A DNA stretch of 64,000 nt from Thermodesulfobacteriota bacterium. Lineage in GTDB: Bacteria > Desulfobacterota_D > UBA1144 > Nemesobacterales > UBA2774. The notes under the pieces were generated by a model. The model was not told the DNA's origin. It searched no databases and saw only the letters and a program-made list of their open reading frames with translations. The stretch's first letter is position 1. Every line of letters begins with the position of its first letter. This document shows positions 1 through 8,750 of this stretch, in pieces. The DNA lies in the NCBI GenBank assembly GCA_035325995.1, contig DAOKYU010000004.1:1-64000 (forward strand), written 5' to 3'. The position numbers were made by a program, and so were the translations under genes.

Positions 1-55
1 AAAAACTGTTACCCATGTCTCCGAACACCTGTAACCTATGTCCCAGGTCTGTACA
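1..55. mobile_element. Candidate insertion-sequence terminal region (left edge)
   Basis: Two imperfect direct repeats about 23 nt apart (CTGTTACCCATGTCT at 6-20 and CTGTAACCTATGTCC at 29-43, 12 of 15 identical) lie just inside a TGTACA at 50-55. Read outward on the minus strand this is a 5'-TG terminus followed by repeated GACATRGGTWACAG-like blocks, the layout of multiple transposase-binding repeats in IS21/IS481-type ends. The transposase would lie left of the window, so the family cannot be confirmed. A 7-bp inverted repeat follows at 57-63/76-82. Confidence 0.45.
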
Positions 56-120
56 CCCTTTTCCCAAGGGGGTGTGAAAAGGCAAAAGAGATTTCTCACT
101 ATTTTAATTTGAGATATTTC

Positions 121-198
121 CGAGCAGTACCAGATATGCTTTCTTGCGATCGGCGGAGGGCGTCCGATTCCTCGCTCGCTCGAAATCGTTGGGAATGA
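121..198 (+). repeat. 78-bp interspersed repeat, copy A
   Basis: This copy shares its first 10 nt (CGAGCAGTAC) and its last 40 nt (159-198, exact) with a second copy at 6188-6265, with the same 38-nt offset between the two conserved parts. The middle has diverged. It lies between the IS-like end and the stop codon of the minus-strand LLM gene. Function unknown; it looks like a genome-wide intergenic repeat. Confidence 0.8.
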
Positions 199-213
199 TT
201 AGAGAGATCGACG

Positions 214-1218
214 TCAGGCGTAGGGCGGGGCGAGGGATTCCATAGATTCCCTGACGAGCCCGCGCGAGGCTTTCGGCGGGAAGAGGAGCACGGGGAGGTC
301 CATCCCGTCTTCGATATAGGCTTTGACTATCGACCTCCCGTGCCCGGGCGTACCGGATACGGAGAGCGAATCGAGCACTCCGTCGCTCACCGCGGAAATG
401 GCTTCTTTCCTGTTTGCCTTCTCCCAGGCGCTCCTGATAGCGCCCGCTTCTTCGCCGTAGCCGTACCTTACGAGTGTGTTGTAATAGTACGCGCCCATGC
501 CGCCGACGTAGTAGGCGACGTGCTCCTTTACTGCCGCCTTCGCAGCCTCGGGGTCTTCGGAGACCGATGTCGTTATATAGGGGCAGACCGATAGCTCAGA
601 AGCCGCCCTACCCTTCGATTCCGCCCCGAGCGCGAGCTCTTTTCCGGCCTCGTTTATGCCCTCCCTCGGGAGCAGGAACGGTATCCAGCCGTCGGCGACC
701 TCGCCCGTGAGGCGTATGTTTTTCGGCCCTATCGCCGCGACGAGTATGGGGATATCGGGACGGAGGGGTTTGAACTGGAGGCGGAACCCTTTGAGCTTGA
801 AAATCTCTCCGTCGTAATCGACCCTGCCGCCCGAGAGGATCATCCGGATGATCTCGACGTATTCCCTCGTCCGCTGAAGGGGTTTTTCGAACTTCATGCC
901 GTGCCAGTTTTCTATGACGGCCGGGCCGCTCGTGCCGAGCCCGAGTATCATGCGGCCGCCCGAGATCTCGTCGAGCGTCGCGATAGTCTGCGCGATCACG
1001 GAAGGGGCCCGGCTGAAGACGGGGACGATGCCGGTCGCGAGCTTTATGCGGGTCGTGCTCGCGGCGAGGAGGCCGAGTATGGAAAACGCGTCCCTCCCCC
1101 ACATTTCCGGGACCCATATGGAGTGGTAGCCGAGGGCCTCGGCGAGGCGGGCGAATTCCACGAGCTCGCCGGGTTCGATGTCGGGCCAGTATGGCGTCAC
1201 TATGCCCACGCCTTTCAT
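214..1218 (-). CDS. LLM-class (F420-type) flavin-dependent oxidoreductase
   Basis: A 334-aa luciferase-like TIM barrel. The N-terminal strand, the LAEALGYHSIWVPEMW segment, LATGIVPVFSRAP, the GGRMILGLGTSGP loop and the ISGTPG-like C-terminal region (here VSGTPGHGRSIV) are typical of the F420-dependent members of the family (Mer, Fgd and relatives). The substrate cannot be read from sequence. A cofC gene at 21223 makes F420 use plausible, although FMN-dependent relatives exist. The start is supported by GGGAGG about 4 nt upstream of ATG. It is followed downstream only by repeat DNA, and it is divergent from the aminopeptidase gene. Confidence 0.85.
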   Translation of the reverse strand: MKGVGIVTPYWPDIEPGELVEFARLAEALGYHSIWVPEMWGRDAFSILGLLAASTTRIKLATGIVPVFSRAPSVIAQTIATLDEISGGRMILGLGTSGPAVIENWHGMKFEKPLQRTREYVEIIRMILSGGRVDYDGEIFKLKGFRLQFKPLRPDIPILVAAIGPKNIRLTGEVADGWIPFLLPREGINEAGKELALGAESKGRAASELSVCPYITTSVSEDPEAAKAAVKEHVAYYVGGMGAYYYNTLVRYGYGEEAGAIRSAWEKANRKEAISAVSDGVLDSLSVSGTPGHGRSIVKAYIEDGMDLPVLLFPPKASRGLVRESMESLAPPYA

Positions 1219-1327
1219 TCAGCCTCCCTGGAATACGGCCCAGCATTTACAGTGGGCCGCCGGTCAGGGCATATTATAATACCGGCAGGGTACAGCGCAA
1301 ATCAAAGCAGCATTCGGAGGCATGAAA

Positions 1328-2287
1328 ATGGACGAGCTAAAAAGCGCGGCGAAGATTGCCGTGATCGACTGCATGGCCGTTAAGGAAGGGGAGAGCGTTC
1401 TCGTAATAACCGACGAGCCGTCGAGGAAGATAGGATACGCGCTCTGGGAGGCGGCGAGGGATGCGGGAGCGGAGGCGTCTATCATCGAGATAATCCCCAG
1501 GAAGTCGAACGGCGAGGAGCCGCCGGCATACGTAGCCGAGCTTATGAAGCTCGTGGACGCGGTACTTATACCGACGTCGAAATCGCTAAGCCACACGGAG
1601 TCGAGGCGGAATGCGTGTAAGGCGGGCGTCAGGATAGCGACCCTCCCCGGGATAACGGAGGACATGATGGTGAGGACGCTCAACGCCGATTACGACGCAA
1701 TAGCCAAAAGGAGCGACGCGCTCGCCGCGATCATATCGAAGGCGTCGAACGTGAGGGTGACGTCCGAAAAGGGGACGGACATAAACCTCGCCGTCGAGGG
1801 GAGGGAGGGACAGTCCGACACCGGGAGGAACCACGAGCCGGGTGATTTCAGCAACCTCCCCGCCGGCGAGGCGTACGTAGCGCCGCTCGAAGGGAAGTCG
1901 GAAGGTGTGGTCGTGTTCGACGGCTCGATGGCCGGCGTGGGGATACTGGAAGACGAGGTGATAAGGGTGAAGGTGGAGGAGGGATTCGCGACCGAGATCA
2001 CGGGCGGCAAGGGCGCCGAGAGGCTCGTATCGATAATGGAGCCGCACGGGAAGCTCGCGTTTAACCTCGCCGAGCTCGGCATAGGAACCCACGACAAGGC
2101 GCGCATAACCGGGCACGTCCTGGAAGACGAGAAGGTCATCGGGACGATACACATCGCATTCGGGGACAACAAGAGCATGGGCGGGATCGTCCGCGTCGCG
2201 AGCCACCTGGACGGGGTGGTCATGAGCCCCACGGTGAGCGTGGACGGCGAGCTTATAATGAAGGACGGGAAGCTGCTAATATTCTGA
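1328..2287 (+). CDS. M29-like leucyl aminopeptidase (aminopeptidase T family)
   Basis: A 319-aa metallo-aminopeptidase-like protein. The C-terminal half carries the family signature: LAELGIGTH (about 243-251), EDEKVIGTIHIAFGDN (about 262-277) with His and Asp metal ligands, and ASHLDGVV (about 287-294). It is shorter than Thermus aminopeptidase T (about 400 aa) and matches the compact bacterial branch. An ATG at 1322 is in frame, but GGAGG at 1316-1320 is 7 nt from the ATG at 1328 and only 1 nt from 1322, so 1328 is preferred. Probable role: cytoplasmic removal of N-terminal residues from peptides. Confidence 0.82.
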   Translation: MDELKSAAKIAVIDCMAVKEGESVLVITDEPSRKIGYALWEAARDAGAEASIIEIIPRKSNGEEPPAYVAELMKLVDAVLIPTSKSLSHTESRRNACKAGVRIATLPGITEDMMVRTLNADYDAIAKRSDALAAIISKASNVRVTSEKGTDINLAVEGREGQSDTGRNHEPGDFSNLPAGEAYVAPLEGKSEGVVVFDGSMAGVGILEDEVIRVKVEEGFATEITGGKGAERLVSIMEPHGKLAFNLAELGIGTHDKARITGHVLEDEKVIGTIHIAFGDNKSMGGIVRVASHLDGVVMSPTVSVDGELIMKDGKLLIF

Positions 2288-2327
2288 CGGGCGGGAAATA
2301 CGGCGGACGTGTGGTAAATTTTTACCT

Positions 2328-4574
2328 ATGGAAAGCGCCGTAAGCTCGCTCGTGTTTTTAGACCCGCCCGGACTTAAGGAAGCTGCGATATTCGCCGTAT
2401 TCCTGGCCATCGTGATTTACGGCTCCGTAAGGAGCTCGAGGTCGATAGAGAGCTTCCGGAAAAGGGCCGTCATATTGTCGCTTCACGTTCTCGCGTTCCT
2501 GGTTATCTGCTTCCTTCTCCTAAACCCCGCCGTGAGGGTGGACAGCTATAAGGAAGAGAAGCGCCGGCTCGCGGTGCTCGTGGACGGGTCGTGGAGCATG
2601 AATCTCCCGAGCGGCGAGGGCGGGGAGACGCGCATCGACGCCGCGCGGAAATTCCTTAAGGACAACTCCGGATTTTTCTCGGGCCTGGACGATGATTTCG
2701 TAGTCGAATATTACACGTTCGGCAGCGGCCTTACGCCCGCCTCGCGGGACTCTTTATTGTCGGAGGAGCCGAGCGACGGCAGTACGGATTTCGGGAGGCT
2801 GCTGAAGGAGCTTCGCGGCAGAAACAGCCGCGGCGAGCTCGACGAGGCAATAATAATCTCCGACGGCGGGAACAACGGGGATACGGCAGGCGAAGACGGC
2901 GAAGACAAGAAAAGCGGGCTCAGAATAAATACCGTGGGGGCGCTTTCGGGCGACGCTTCGCCGGACCTGTGGATAGACGGCGTCGAGTCGAGCGAGGTTT
3001 CGTTTTTGAGGTACCCCTATTCCGTCCGGGTGAACGTCAGGACGATCGGGAAAGGCGGCATAAGTATTCCCGTATCGCTGTACGACGGGGACAAGCTGGT
3101 GGCTATCAAGGAAGTCGCGATAGACGGCTCGTCCAAGGCCGGGAGCGTCGAATTCGAGATAAATCCGCTTACGCTCGGGCGGCAGATATACACGGCCGCC
3201 GTGCCGGTGATGGCGGACGAAACGATAACCGAAAACAACCAGAAGTCTTTTTACACCGACGTAATCATAAACAAGATTCGTATTCTGCACGTGGCGGGGA
3301 GCCCGTCGTGGGACGTCAGGTTTTTGAGGAAGGCGCTAAAGCGGAACCCGAACGTGGACCTCGTTTCGTTTTTTATCCTGAGGGACCCGACGGACCTCGT
3401 GTTCGCGACGGAGAACGAGCTTAGCCTGATACCATTCCCCGTGAACGAGATATTCGGCTCTGAATTGGGGACGTTCGACATCGTAATATTCCAGAATTTC
3501 AACTTCCAGCCCTACGGCATTTTCGGATTTCATCTCCGGAGCATAAGGGATTACGTCTTAAACGAGGGCGGGGCGTTTTTGATGATAGGCGGGAACAAGA
3601 GCTTCGACAGCGGGAATTACGGAGCGACGCCCATTTCGGAAATACTGCCCGTCGAGCTCGATTACATACCGCGCGGGCTGACCGAGACGATAAACGACCG
3701 GAACGTGCACCCGAAGCTCACCATGGCGGGGAAGAACCACCCGATAATGAGGATATTCCCCGACAAGAGGAAGAACGAGGAAGAGTGGAACGATATGCCG
3801 GAGCTCGAAGGGTTCAACATGGTGCAGGGGCTAAGCCAGGGCGCCGTGCCGCTCCTCGTGTCGCCCGACGGCGAGCCTATACTGGCCGTGGCCAAGGTGG
3901 GCACCGGGAAGGCGGCCACGTTCCTTTCGGATTCGTCCTGGAAATGGAATTTCGTCCGGGGGAGCGAGGGGGACGTTTCGCCGATGTACGATAAATTCTG
4001 GAACAGGCTGTTTTTGTGGTTCGTGAACGACCCGGATTTGAATGACGTGCGGGTCGAGACGGACAGGGCCGTATACGGACCCGGCGAGAAGGCCGGGATA
4101 CGCATATGGGAGCTCGGCGGGGGGGGGACGGAAGAGAGCCCGAGCGCGAGGCTCGTCCGCCCGGACGGGAGAGCGGAGCGGCTGACACTGGAGAGGGCCG
4201 GTGACAACATGTTCACCGCTGAAATCGAGGCCGGAGATACGGGTATATACAGGGTGACGGCGGCCGGGGACGGAGACGGCGCGGCGGACGAGGAGCCTGG
4301 AGGCAGCATATCGTTCATCGTCGCCCCTCCTTCGAAGGAAGTGAGGGGGCCGACGTCCGACGAGGGCTATTTGAAATCGATTGCGTCCGGGAGCGGCGGC
4401 GTTTATATAAGGTCCGGTGACGGCGCCGGGAGGCTCAGGATAGACGATTCGAGGAAGAAGACCGTTACGGGATACGAGACGAAGGAGCTCTGGGACAGCC
4501 CGTTCTTTCTTTTGCTGATATTGGGGTTATTATTTTCGGAATGGTCGCTAAGAAGGAGATGGGGACTTAAGTAA
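2328..4574 (+). CDS. VWA/glutamine-amidotransferase-like membrane protein
   Basis: A 748-aa membrane protein. Two N-terminal TM helices (about 19-34 and 47-66) precede a von Willebrand A-like domain with a MIDAS start DGSWS at 86-90. Then comes a class-I glutamine-amidotransferase-like fold (about 330-570, with ILHVAGSPSWDVRFL and MIGGNKSFDSGNYG), a beta-rich segment, and a C-terminal TM helix (about 722-738). The architecture matches large BatA/DUF1355-like proteins usually found beside MoxR ATPase and DUF58 genes; none is present here. No Shine-Dalgarno is visible. TAAATT ends 7 nt before ATG, so the message may be leaderless. Molecular function unknown. Confidence 0.78.
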   Translation: MESAVSSLVFLDPPGLKEAAIFAVFLAIVIYGSVRSSRSIESFRKRAVILSLHVLAFLVICFLLLNPAVRVDSYKEEKRRLAVLVDGSWSMNLPSGEGGETRIDAARKFLKDNSGFFSGLDDDFVVEYYTFGSGLTPASRDSLLSEEPSDGSTDFGRLLKELRGRNSRGELDEAIIISDGGNNGDTAGEDGEDKKSGLRINTVGALSGDASPDLWIDGVESSEVSFLRYPYSVRVNVRTIGKGGISIPVSLYDGDKLVAIKEVAIDGSSKAGSVEFEINPLTLGRQIYTAAVPVMADETITENNQKSFYTDVIINKIRILHVAGSPSWDVRFLRKALKRNPNVDLVSFFILRDPTDLVFATENELSLIPFPVNEIFGSELGTFDIVIFQNFNFQPYGIFGFHLRSIRDYVLNEGGAFLMIGGNKSFDSGNYGATPISEILPVELDYIPRGLTETINDRNVHPKLTMAGKNHPIMRIFPDKRKNEEEWNDMPELEGFNMVQGLSQGAVPLLVSPDGEPILAVAKVGTGKAATFLSDSSWKWNFVRGSEGDVSPMYDKFWNRLFLWFVNDPDLNDVRVETDRAVYGPGEKAGIRIWELGGGGTEESPSARLVRPDGRAERLTLERAGDNMFTAEIEAGDTGIYRVTAAGDGDGAADEEPGGSISFIVAPPSKEVRGPTSDEGYLKSIASGSGGVYIRSGDGAGRLRIDDSRKKTVTGYETKELWDSPFFLLLILGLLFSEWSLRRRWGLK

Positions 4575-4661
4575 AGGCGCGCCCGGGGGAAACCTCAAAA
4601 CGGCCGTTCTCCCGGAAGCCGAGGCCGCCGCATCCAAAGGCATAAGACCCCGAAAATAAAG

Positions 4662-5409
<748 letters not shown>

Positions 5410-5426
<17 letters not shown>

Positions 5427-5808
5427 CTACGCGGTATTCCGGCACAAGACGGACGCGCCGCACTGGGACCTTTTCGTGACCAGCGGGGACGGGCGCGCCA
5501 TGCACTGGATCGTGCCGTCCGGCATACCAGTGGAAGAAAAAGACAAAAGGCTGGCCGTCGGGGGGAGCGCGCCGGAAGACATCCCCGAAGGAGTGCCGGG
5601 AGAGTGTGCTTACGGGGACGGATACGGCAGGGGAGAGGCCGAGCCCTGGGACCGGGGGGCGTGCACGATTGAAATGTCCAACAAGATAAAGATGGTCTTG
5701 AGCGTCGGGGGCGAAAGGATGCGGGGGAAGTATCTCTTTATCATTCCCGCGTGGGGCAGGTGGACGGAGAAGAGGCTCTGGGTTATAGAGAAGATCGGGC
5801 CAGCGTAG
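5410..5808 (+). CDS. Stand-alone LigD 3'-phosphoesterase-like protein (degenerate)
   Basis: This 132-aa protein aligns by eye with the PE domain of bacterial LigD. It has HKTDAPHWD (12-20), a WIVPSG strand, KRLAV, a YGDGYGRGEAEPWDRG block and a WVIEKI end. His12, His18 and Asp20 match the three metal ligands of the Pseudomonas PE domain with identical spacing. The Arg two residues further on is Phe22, and the DHP-motif His is absent. No ligase or polymerase domain is attached and no Ku gene is in the window. It overlaps coaX by 17 nt. Either a divergent RNA/DNA 3'-end processing enzyme or a non-catalytic relative. Confidence 0.6.
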
Positions 5809-5857
5809 CATGCTTTCCGCAATGACGGGCAAATTCTACTCTCGGCCAAAACATAAA

Positions 5858-5883
5858 ATTGCTTCGCTGGGAAGCGAAGCAAT
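5858..5883 (+). terminator. Hairpin downstream of the PE-like gene
   Basis: ATTGCTTCGC (5858-5867) pairs perfectly with GCGAAGCAAT (5874-5883) across a 6-nt loop and is followed by ACCTTTTC. It sits 50 nt after the last plus-strand gene of the coaX group. Plausible terminator, but the T-tract is weak and it could be part of a dispersed repeat. Confidence 0.45.
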
Positions 5884-6067
5884 ACCTTTTCTGGACGGCG
5901 CGCCACTCGTGCGGGAAATCGATGCAGCATCGACAATGCGATTAACCAACTGACGCGCAAAAGGCGATTCAATTCTGTTTTGCAGATACGATCGTAAAAT
6001 ACACTTTATGCTTTGGCCAAGCAAAAGTAGAAGTAGCTTGTTTTTAACGCTTTAAAAGATTTTTAGA

Positions 6068-6086
6068 TCCTGAAACAAGTTCAGGA
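6068..6086. repeat. Short palindromic repeat
   Basis: TCCTGAA (6068-6074) and TTCAGGA (6080-6086) pair across ACAAG, followed by TGAC and an A-run. The same core, GATCCTGAAACAAGTTCAGG, is from memory a common dispersed intergenic palindrome in several bacterial groups; here it is a single copy. Confidence 0.5.
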
Positions 6087-6187
6087 TGACTACAAAAAAA
6101 CAAGGATAAATACTGGATTCCCGACCCGGCTTCGCCCGCAGGCTTCACCGCGGCAGATACAAGCATTATGCTAAAGATGGTAAATTG

Positions 6188-6265
6188 CGAGCAGTACTGG
6201 ATGAACGTCTGCGAGATAAGGGAACGGCGTCCGATTCCTCGCTCGCTCGAAATCGTTGGGAATGA
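6188..6265 (+). repeat. 78-bp interspersed repeat, copy B
   Basis: Direct-orientation partner of 121-198: 10 nt identical at the start, 40 nt identical at the end (6226-6265), divergent middle, identical total length. The pair brackets the five-gene block from the LLM oxidoreductase to the PE-like gene. It lies immediately upstream of the DASS transporter start. Confidence 0.8.
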
Positions 6266-6293
6266 CAGACTATAAGGAAATGAACGTAAATTT

Positions 6294-7688
6294 ATGTATG
6301 TTTATTCCGGCAGGCAGGCCAGTGCTCCGCCGCACACGTTCATCGATATGCGCACAAACATCATCATACTCGTAAGCGGGCTCGTATCACTCGGCATATA
6401 TTTCTTCGTCCCGGCGGAAGAGAGCACGCTCAAGGGGCTCGCGATACTGGCGTTCATTGCGATCCTCTGGTTCACGGAAGCCCTCCCCCTTGCCGTGACG
6501 GCGCTCCTGGTGCCGATACTGGTCGTGGCCGCGGGGGTGATGGACGTAAAGAGCGCGCTGAGCCATTTCGCGAACCCCGTCATATTCCTTTTCCTCGGGG
6601 GGTTCGCCCTCGCCGCCGCCCTTCACAAGCACAACATCGACGAGTACATAGCGGGCTACATAATGAACGCCGCGGGAACGAAGCCTATATACGCCATACT
6701 GGGGCTCTTCGGTGCGACTTCGCTTATAAGCATGTGGATAAGCAATACGGCGACGGCCGCCATAATGCTGCCGGTGGCGCTCGGGCTGATATCGAAGCTG
6801 AGGACGGAGTCGCCCGCGACCGATGCATTCATACTGCTCGGCGTCGCATACTCGGCGAACATTGCCGGGCTCGGGACGCTCATAGGCTCGCCCCCGAACG
6901 CCATTACCGCTGCCAACCTCGGCATGGATTTCAGGGACTGGCTCTTCGTGGGACTGCCGCTCGTCGTCATACTCATCCCGGCGATGGTCGGGGTGCTTTA
7001 TTTTGTCCTGAGACCGAAGCTGCCGAGGGTGGAAATCTCGCAAATCGCCGACATAGAGGGGCTCGTGGATCGCGGGAGCGGGTACAGGGTGGGGCTCGTC
7101 TTCGCGATCGTGGTTTTCCTCTGGCTCTTCAGCAGGCCGATATCGTCGTGGATAGGGATAGACAAGGAGTTCGATTCACTCGTGGCGATATTGGGGATAG
7201 TCCTCCTCGTTTATTTCAGGACTATAGAGTGGAAGGAGATATCGAGATTCACGGACTGGGGCGTCCTGCTCCTCTTCGGCGGAGGGCTGGTCCTGAGCGC
7301 GATGCTGTCCGAGACCGGGGCGAGCCGGTTCCTGGCCGACATAGTGAAAAATCATCTTTCGGTGCACGGCGCGTTCGTGCTCGTGCTGGGCTCCGTGATG
7401 CTCACGATACTCATCACGGAATTCGCGAGCAACACCGCGAGCGCGGCGATAATGGTGCCGATATTCCTCGCCCTCGGGCGGGATACGGGGCAGTCGTCAC
7501 CCGAAGCGCTTGCGCTCGCGGTCGGTATAGCTTCGTCGATGGGGTTCATGCTGCCCGTGGGAACGCCCCCTAACGCGCTTATCTACGGGACGGGGCTCGT
7601 CGAGCAGAGGACGATGATAAAAGCGGGCTTCGTGCTGAATATAGTATCCGGGATAGTTATTACAGTGGCCGCCTACTTCTTTTTTTAA
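6294..7688 (+). CDS. DASS/SLC13-family anion:Na+ symporter
   Basis: About 464 aa with about 11-12 hydrophobic segments. It contains the paired SNT and SPPNA/TPPNA motifs of the divalent anion:Na+ symporters: ISNTATAAIMLPVA and LIGSPPNAITAANLG in the first half, FASNTASAAIMVPI and LPVGTPPNALIYG in the second, marking the inverted repeat. Substrate is a dicarboxylate or sulfate, not resolvable here. The start is uncertain: ATG at 6294 has AAGGA 15 nt upstream, while ATG at 6348 (MRTNIIIL) begins right at the first TM helix but lacks a ribosome site. Surrounding genes do not indicate the substrate. Confidence 0.88.
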   Translation: MYVYSGRQASAPPHTFIDMRTNIIILVSGLVSLGIYFFVPAEESTLKGLAILAFIAILWFTEALPLAVTALLVPILVVAAGVMDVKSALSHFANPVIFLFLGGFALAAALHKHNIDEYIAGYIMNAAGTKPIYAILGLFGATSLISMWISNTATAAIMLPVALGLISKLRTESPATDAFILLGVAYSANIAGLGTLIGSPPNAITAANLGMDFRDWLFVGLPLVVILIPAMVGVLYFVLRPKLPRVEISQIADIEGLVDRGSGYRVGLVFAIVVFLWLFSRPISSWIGIDKEFDSLVAILGIVLLVYFRTIEWKEISRFTDWGVLLLFGGGLVLSAMLSETGASRFLADIVKNHLSVHGAFVLVLGSVMLTILITEFASNTASAAIMVPIFLALGRDTGQSSPEALALAVGIASSMGFMLPVGTPPNALIYGTGLVEQRTMIKAGFVLNIVSGIVITVAAYFFF

Positions 7689-7705
7689 ATGGACGGGTAA
7701 CGGGA

Positions 7706-8134
7706 TTATTCTTCGGACAGCTCCGCGAGCTCTATGAGGACGCCGTTCATGGCCTTCGGATGAATGAAGGCGACCCTGGAGTTGTAGGCCCCGACGCGGG
7801 GCGTTTCGTCTATCAGCCTCACGCCTTCTTTCTTCAGCCTTTCGAGGGCGAGCTCTATGTTGTCAACGGCAAAGCATATGTGGTGAATGCCCTCGCCTCT
7901 TTTCTCGAGGAATTTCGAGATGGGGGAATCCTCGCTAAGGGGCTCGAGGAGCTCTATGGCGGAGCCGCCCTTTTCCGGCACAAGCATGGACGTTTTGACC
8001 TTCTGGTCCTCGACGACTTCCCTGTGGGCGACCTTGAGGCCGAGGGCGGTTTCGTAGACCCTTTCGACCTCGTCTATGGAGTTGACCGCTATAGCCACGT
8101 GATAGAGGTTTTCGAGAACGCCTTTGCTCATCAT
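7706..8134 (-). CDS. mce: Methylmalonyl-CoA epimerase
   Basis: A 142-aa vicinal-oxygen-chelate protein that interconverts (R)- and (S)-methylmalonyl-CoA in propionate/branched-chain catabolism or succinate-propionate conversion. Candidate metal ligands are His12 (LYHVAIAV), His84/85 (GIHHICFAVDN) and Glu135 (GVLIELAE), and Glu61 lies in SAIELLEP. ATGATG gives two possible starts; GGAG is 4 nt from the first (8134) and 7 nt from the second (8131). It follows the FlK-like thioesterase gene by 44 nt and is probably co-transcribed. MeaB for the mutase is encoded at 13104, but the mutase genes are not in the window. Confidence 0.93.
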   Translation of the reverse strand: MMSKGVLENLYHVAIAVNSIDEVERVYETALGLKVAHREVVEDQKVKTSMLVPEKGGSAIELLEPLSEDSPISKFLEKRGEGIHHICFAVDNIELALERLKKEGVRLIDETPRVGAYNSRVAFIHPKAMNGVLIELAELSEE

Positions 8135-8178
8135 TTCGCTCCGTCGAGGGATTTTAACCGGGTGTGGGAATTAGAGGC

Positions 8179-8604
8179 TCAGGCCGAGCGGACGCGCATT
8201 GCGGCCAGCGAGGCCAGCTTCTTTTTTACACCCTTTTCGAACCGCTCCTCGTTGATTATGTACATGTCGTTAAAGCCCGCCGCGATGCGCTCGAACTCGT
8301 CGTGAGCGTCTATACGGAAGTAGACCTTGTCGCCTTCGATCCTGAGTATCTCGGCCCTGACGAGTATCGTCGAGCCTATGGGCGCCGAGGCGAAGTGGTT
8401 CATTTCGATCCGGACGCTTACGACCATTTCGGAGCCGTCGAGAAAGGGGGCCATGAGATCGGCGCAGGTCGTCTGCATGAGCGTTACCAGAGACGGGCTC
8501 GAAAGGACCTGGGGCGAGTTCCTGTGGAACCGGGACGCCGCCATTTCGGGCTTCGTCTCGATCTTTTTCTCGATAAACATGCCTGCCTGAAACGATTTTC
8601 TCAC
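8179..8604 (-). CDS. FlK-like hot-dog thioesterase
   Basis: A 141-aa single hot-dog domain. The features MAASRFHRNSPQVLSSPSLVTLMQTTCADLMAPFL and VGIRIEMNHFA-type central strand (here VVSVRIEMNHFASAPIGST) resemble the fluoroacetyl-CoA thioesterase FlK family, in which a Thr, a Glu and a His act in hydrolysis; His71 region NHFASAPIG corresponds to the family NHxxxxP segment. Start is GTG with GGTGA just upstream. Encoded directly ahead of mce, so it may clear a CoA ester in the same pathway, but the substrate is unknown. Confidence 0.72.
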   Translation of the reverse strand: MRKSFQAGMFIEKKIETKPEMAASRFHRNSPQVLSSPSLVTLMQTTCADLMAPFLDGSEMVVSVRIEMNHFASAPIGSTILVRAEILRIEGDKVYFRIDAHDEFERIAAGFNDMYIINEERFEKGVKKKLASLAAMRVRSA

Positions 8605-8641
8605 GATTTCACCCGGCGAGATTTATAGTTTCCACCCTATA

Positions 8642-8683
8642 AAGCTGCGTGCCGCAGCTTCGTAATCCAACCCTTATGGATTA
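8642..8683 (-). terminator. Two adjacent hairpins between lipoprotein and FlK-like genes
   Basis: AAGCTGCG/CGCAGCTT (8642-8649/8653-8660, 3-nt loop) and TAATCCA/TGGATTA (8663-8669/8677-8683, 7-nt loop) lie in the 146-nt gap. On the minus strand the first stem is followed by TATAGGG rather than a U-run. Either termination of the lipoprotein message or a leader structure of the FlK-mce unit. Confidence 0.4.
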
Positions 8684-8750
8684 AATATACCTGCGAAATA
8701 ATTTGGTGTATATCAGACCGAAGCCGGCCCTCGGCGAAATCGTGGGCGCC

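Larger units (their letters stand above)
5809..6293. other. 485-nt intergenic region built from short repeats
   Basis: No convincing gene. It holds a perfect 10-bp hairpin (5858-5883), an inverted repeat (6068-6086), a segment beginning TGGATTCCCG at 6113 of the kind common in dispersed bacterial intergenic repeats, and copy B of the 78-bp repeat (6188-6265). A 62-codon minus-strand frame (5836-6024) has a faint resemblance to four-helix-bundle (23S rRNA intervening-sequence-type) proteins, too weak to call. Promoter elements for the DASS transporter gene at 6294 are not clear. Confidence 0.6.

Noticed and set aside
5941..5958. tRNA-like D-arm (AGTTGGTTAA on the minus strand)
   Set aside because: No TTCRANY T-arm, anticodon stem or 7-bp acceptor stem could be built around it.
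5836..6024. 62-codon minus-strand frame with slight four-helix-bundle resemblance
   Set aside because: Similarity is limited to a few positions around FARQLVNR, and the frame runs through a repeat hairpin. At best a decayed remnant.
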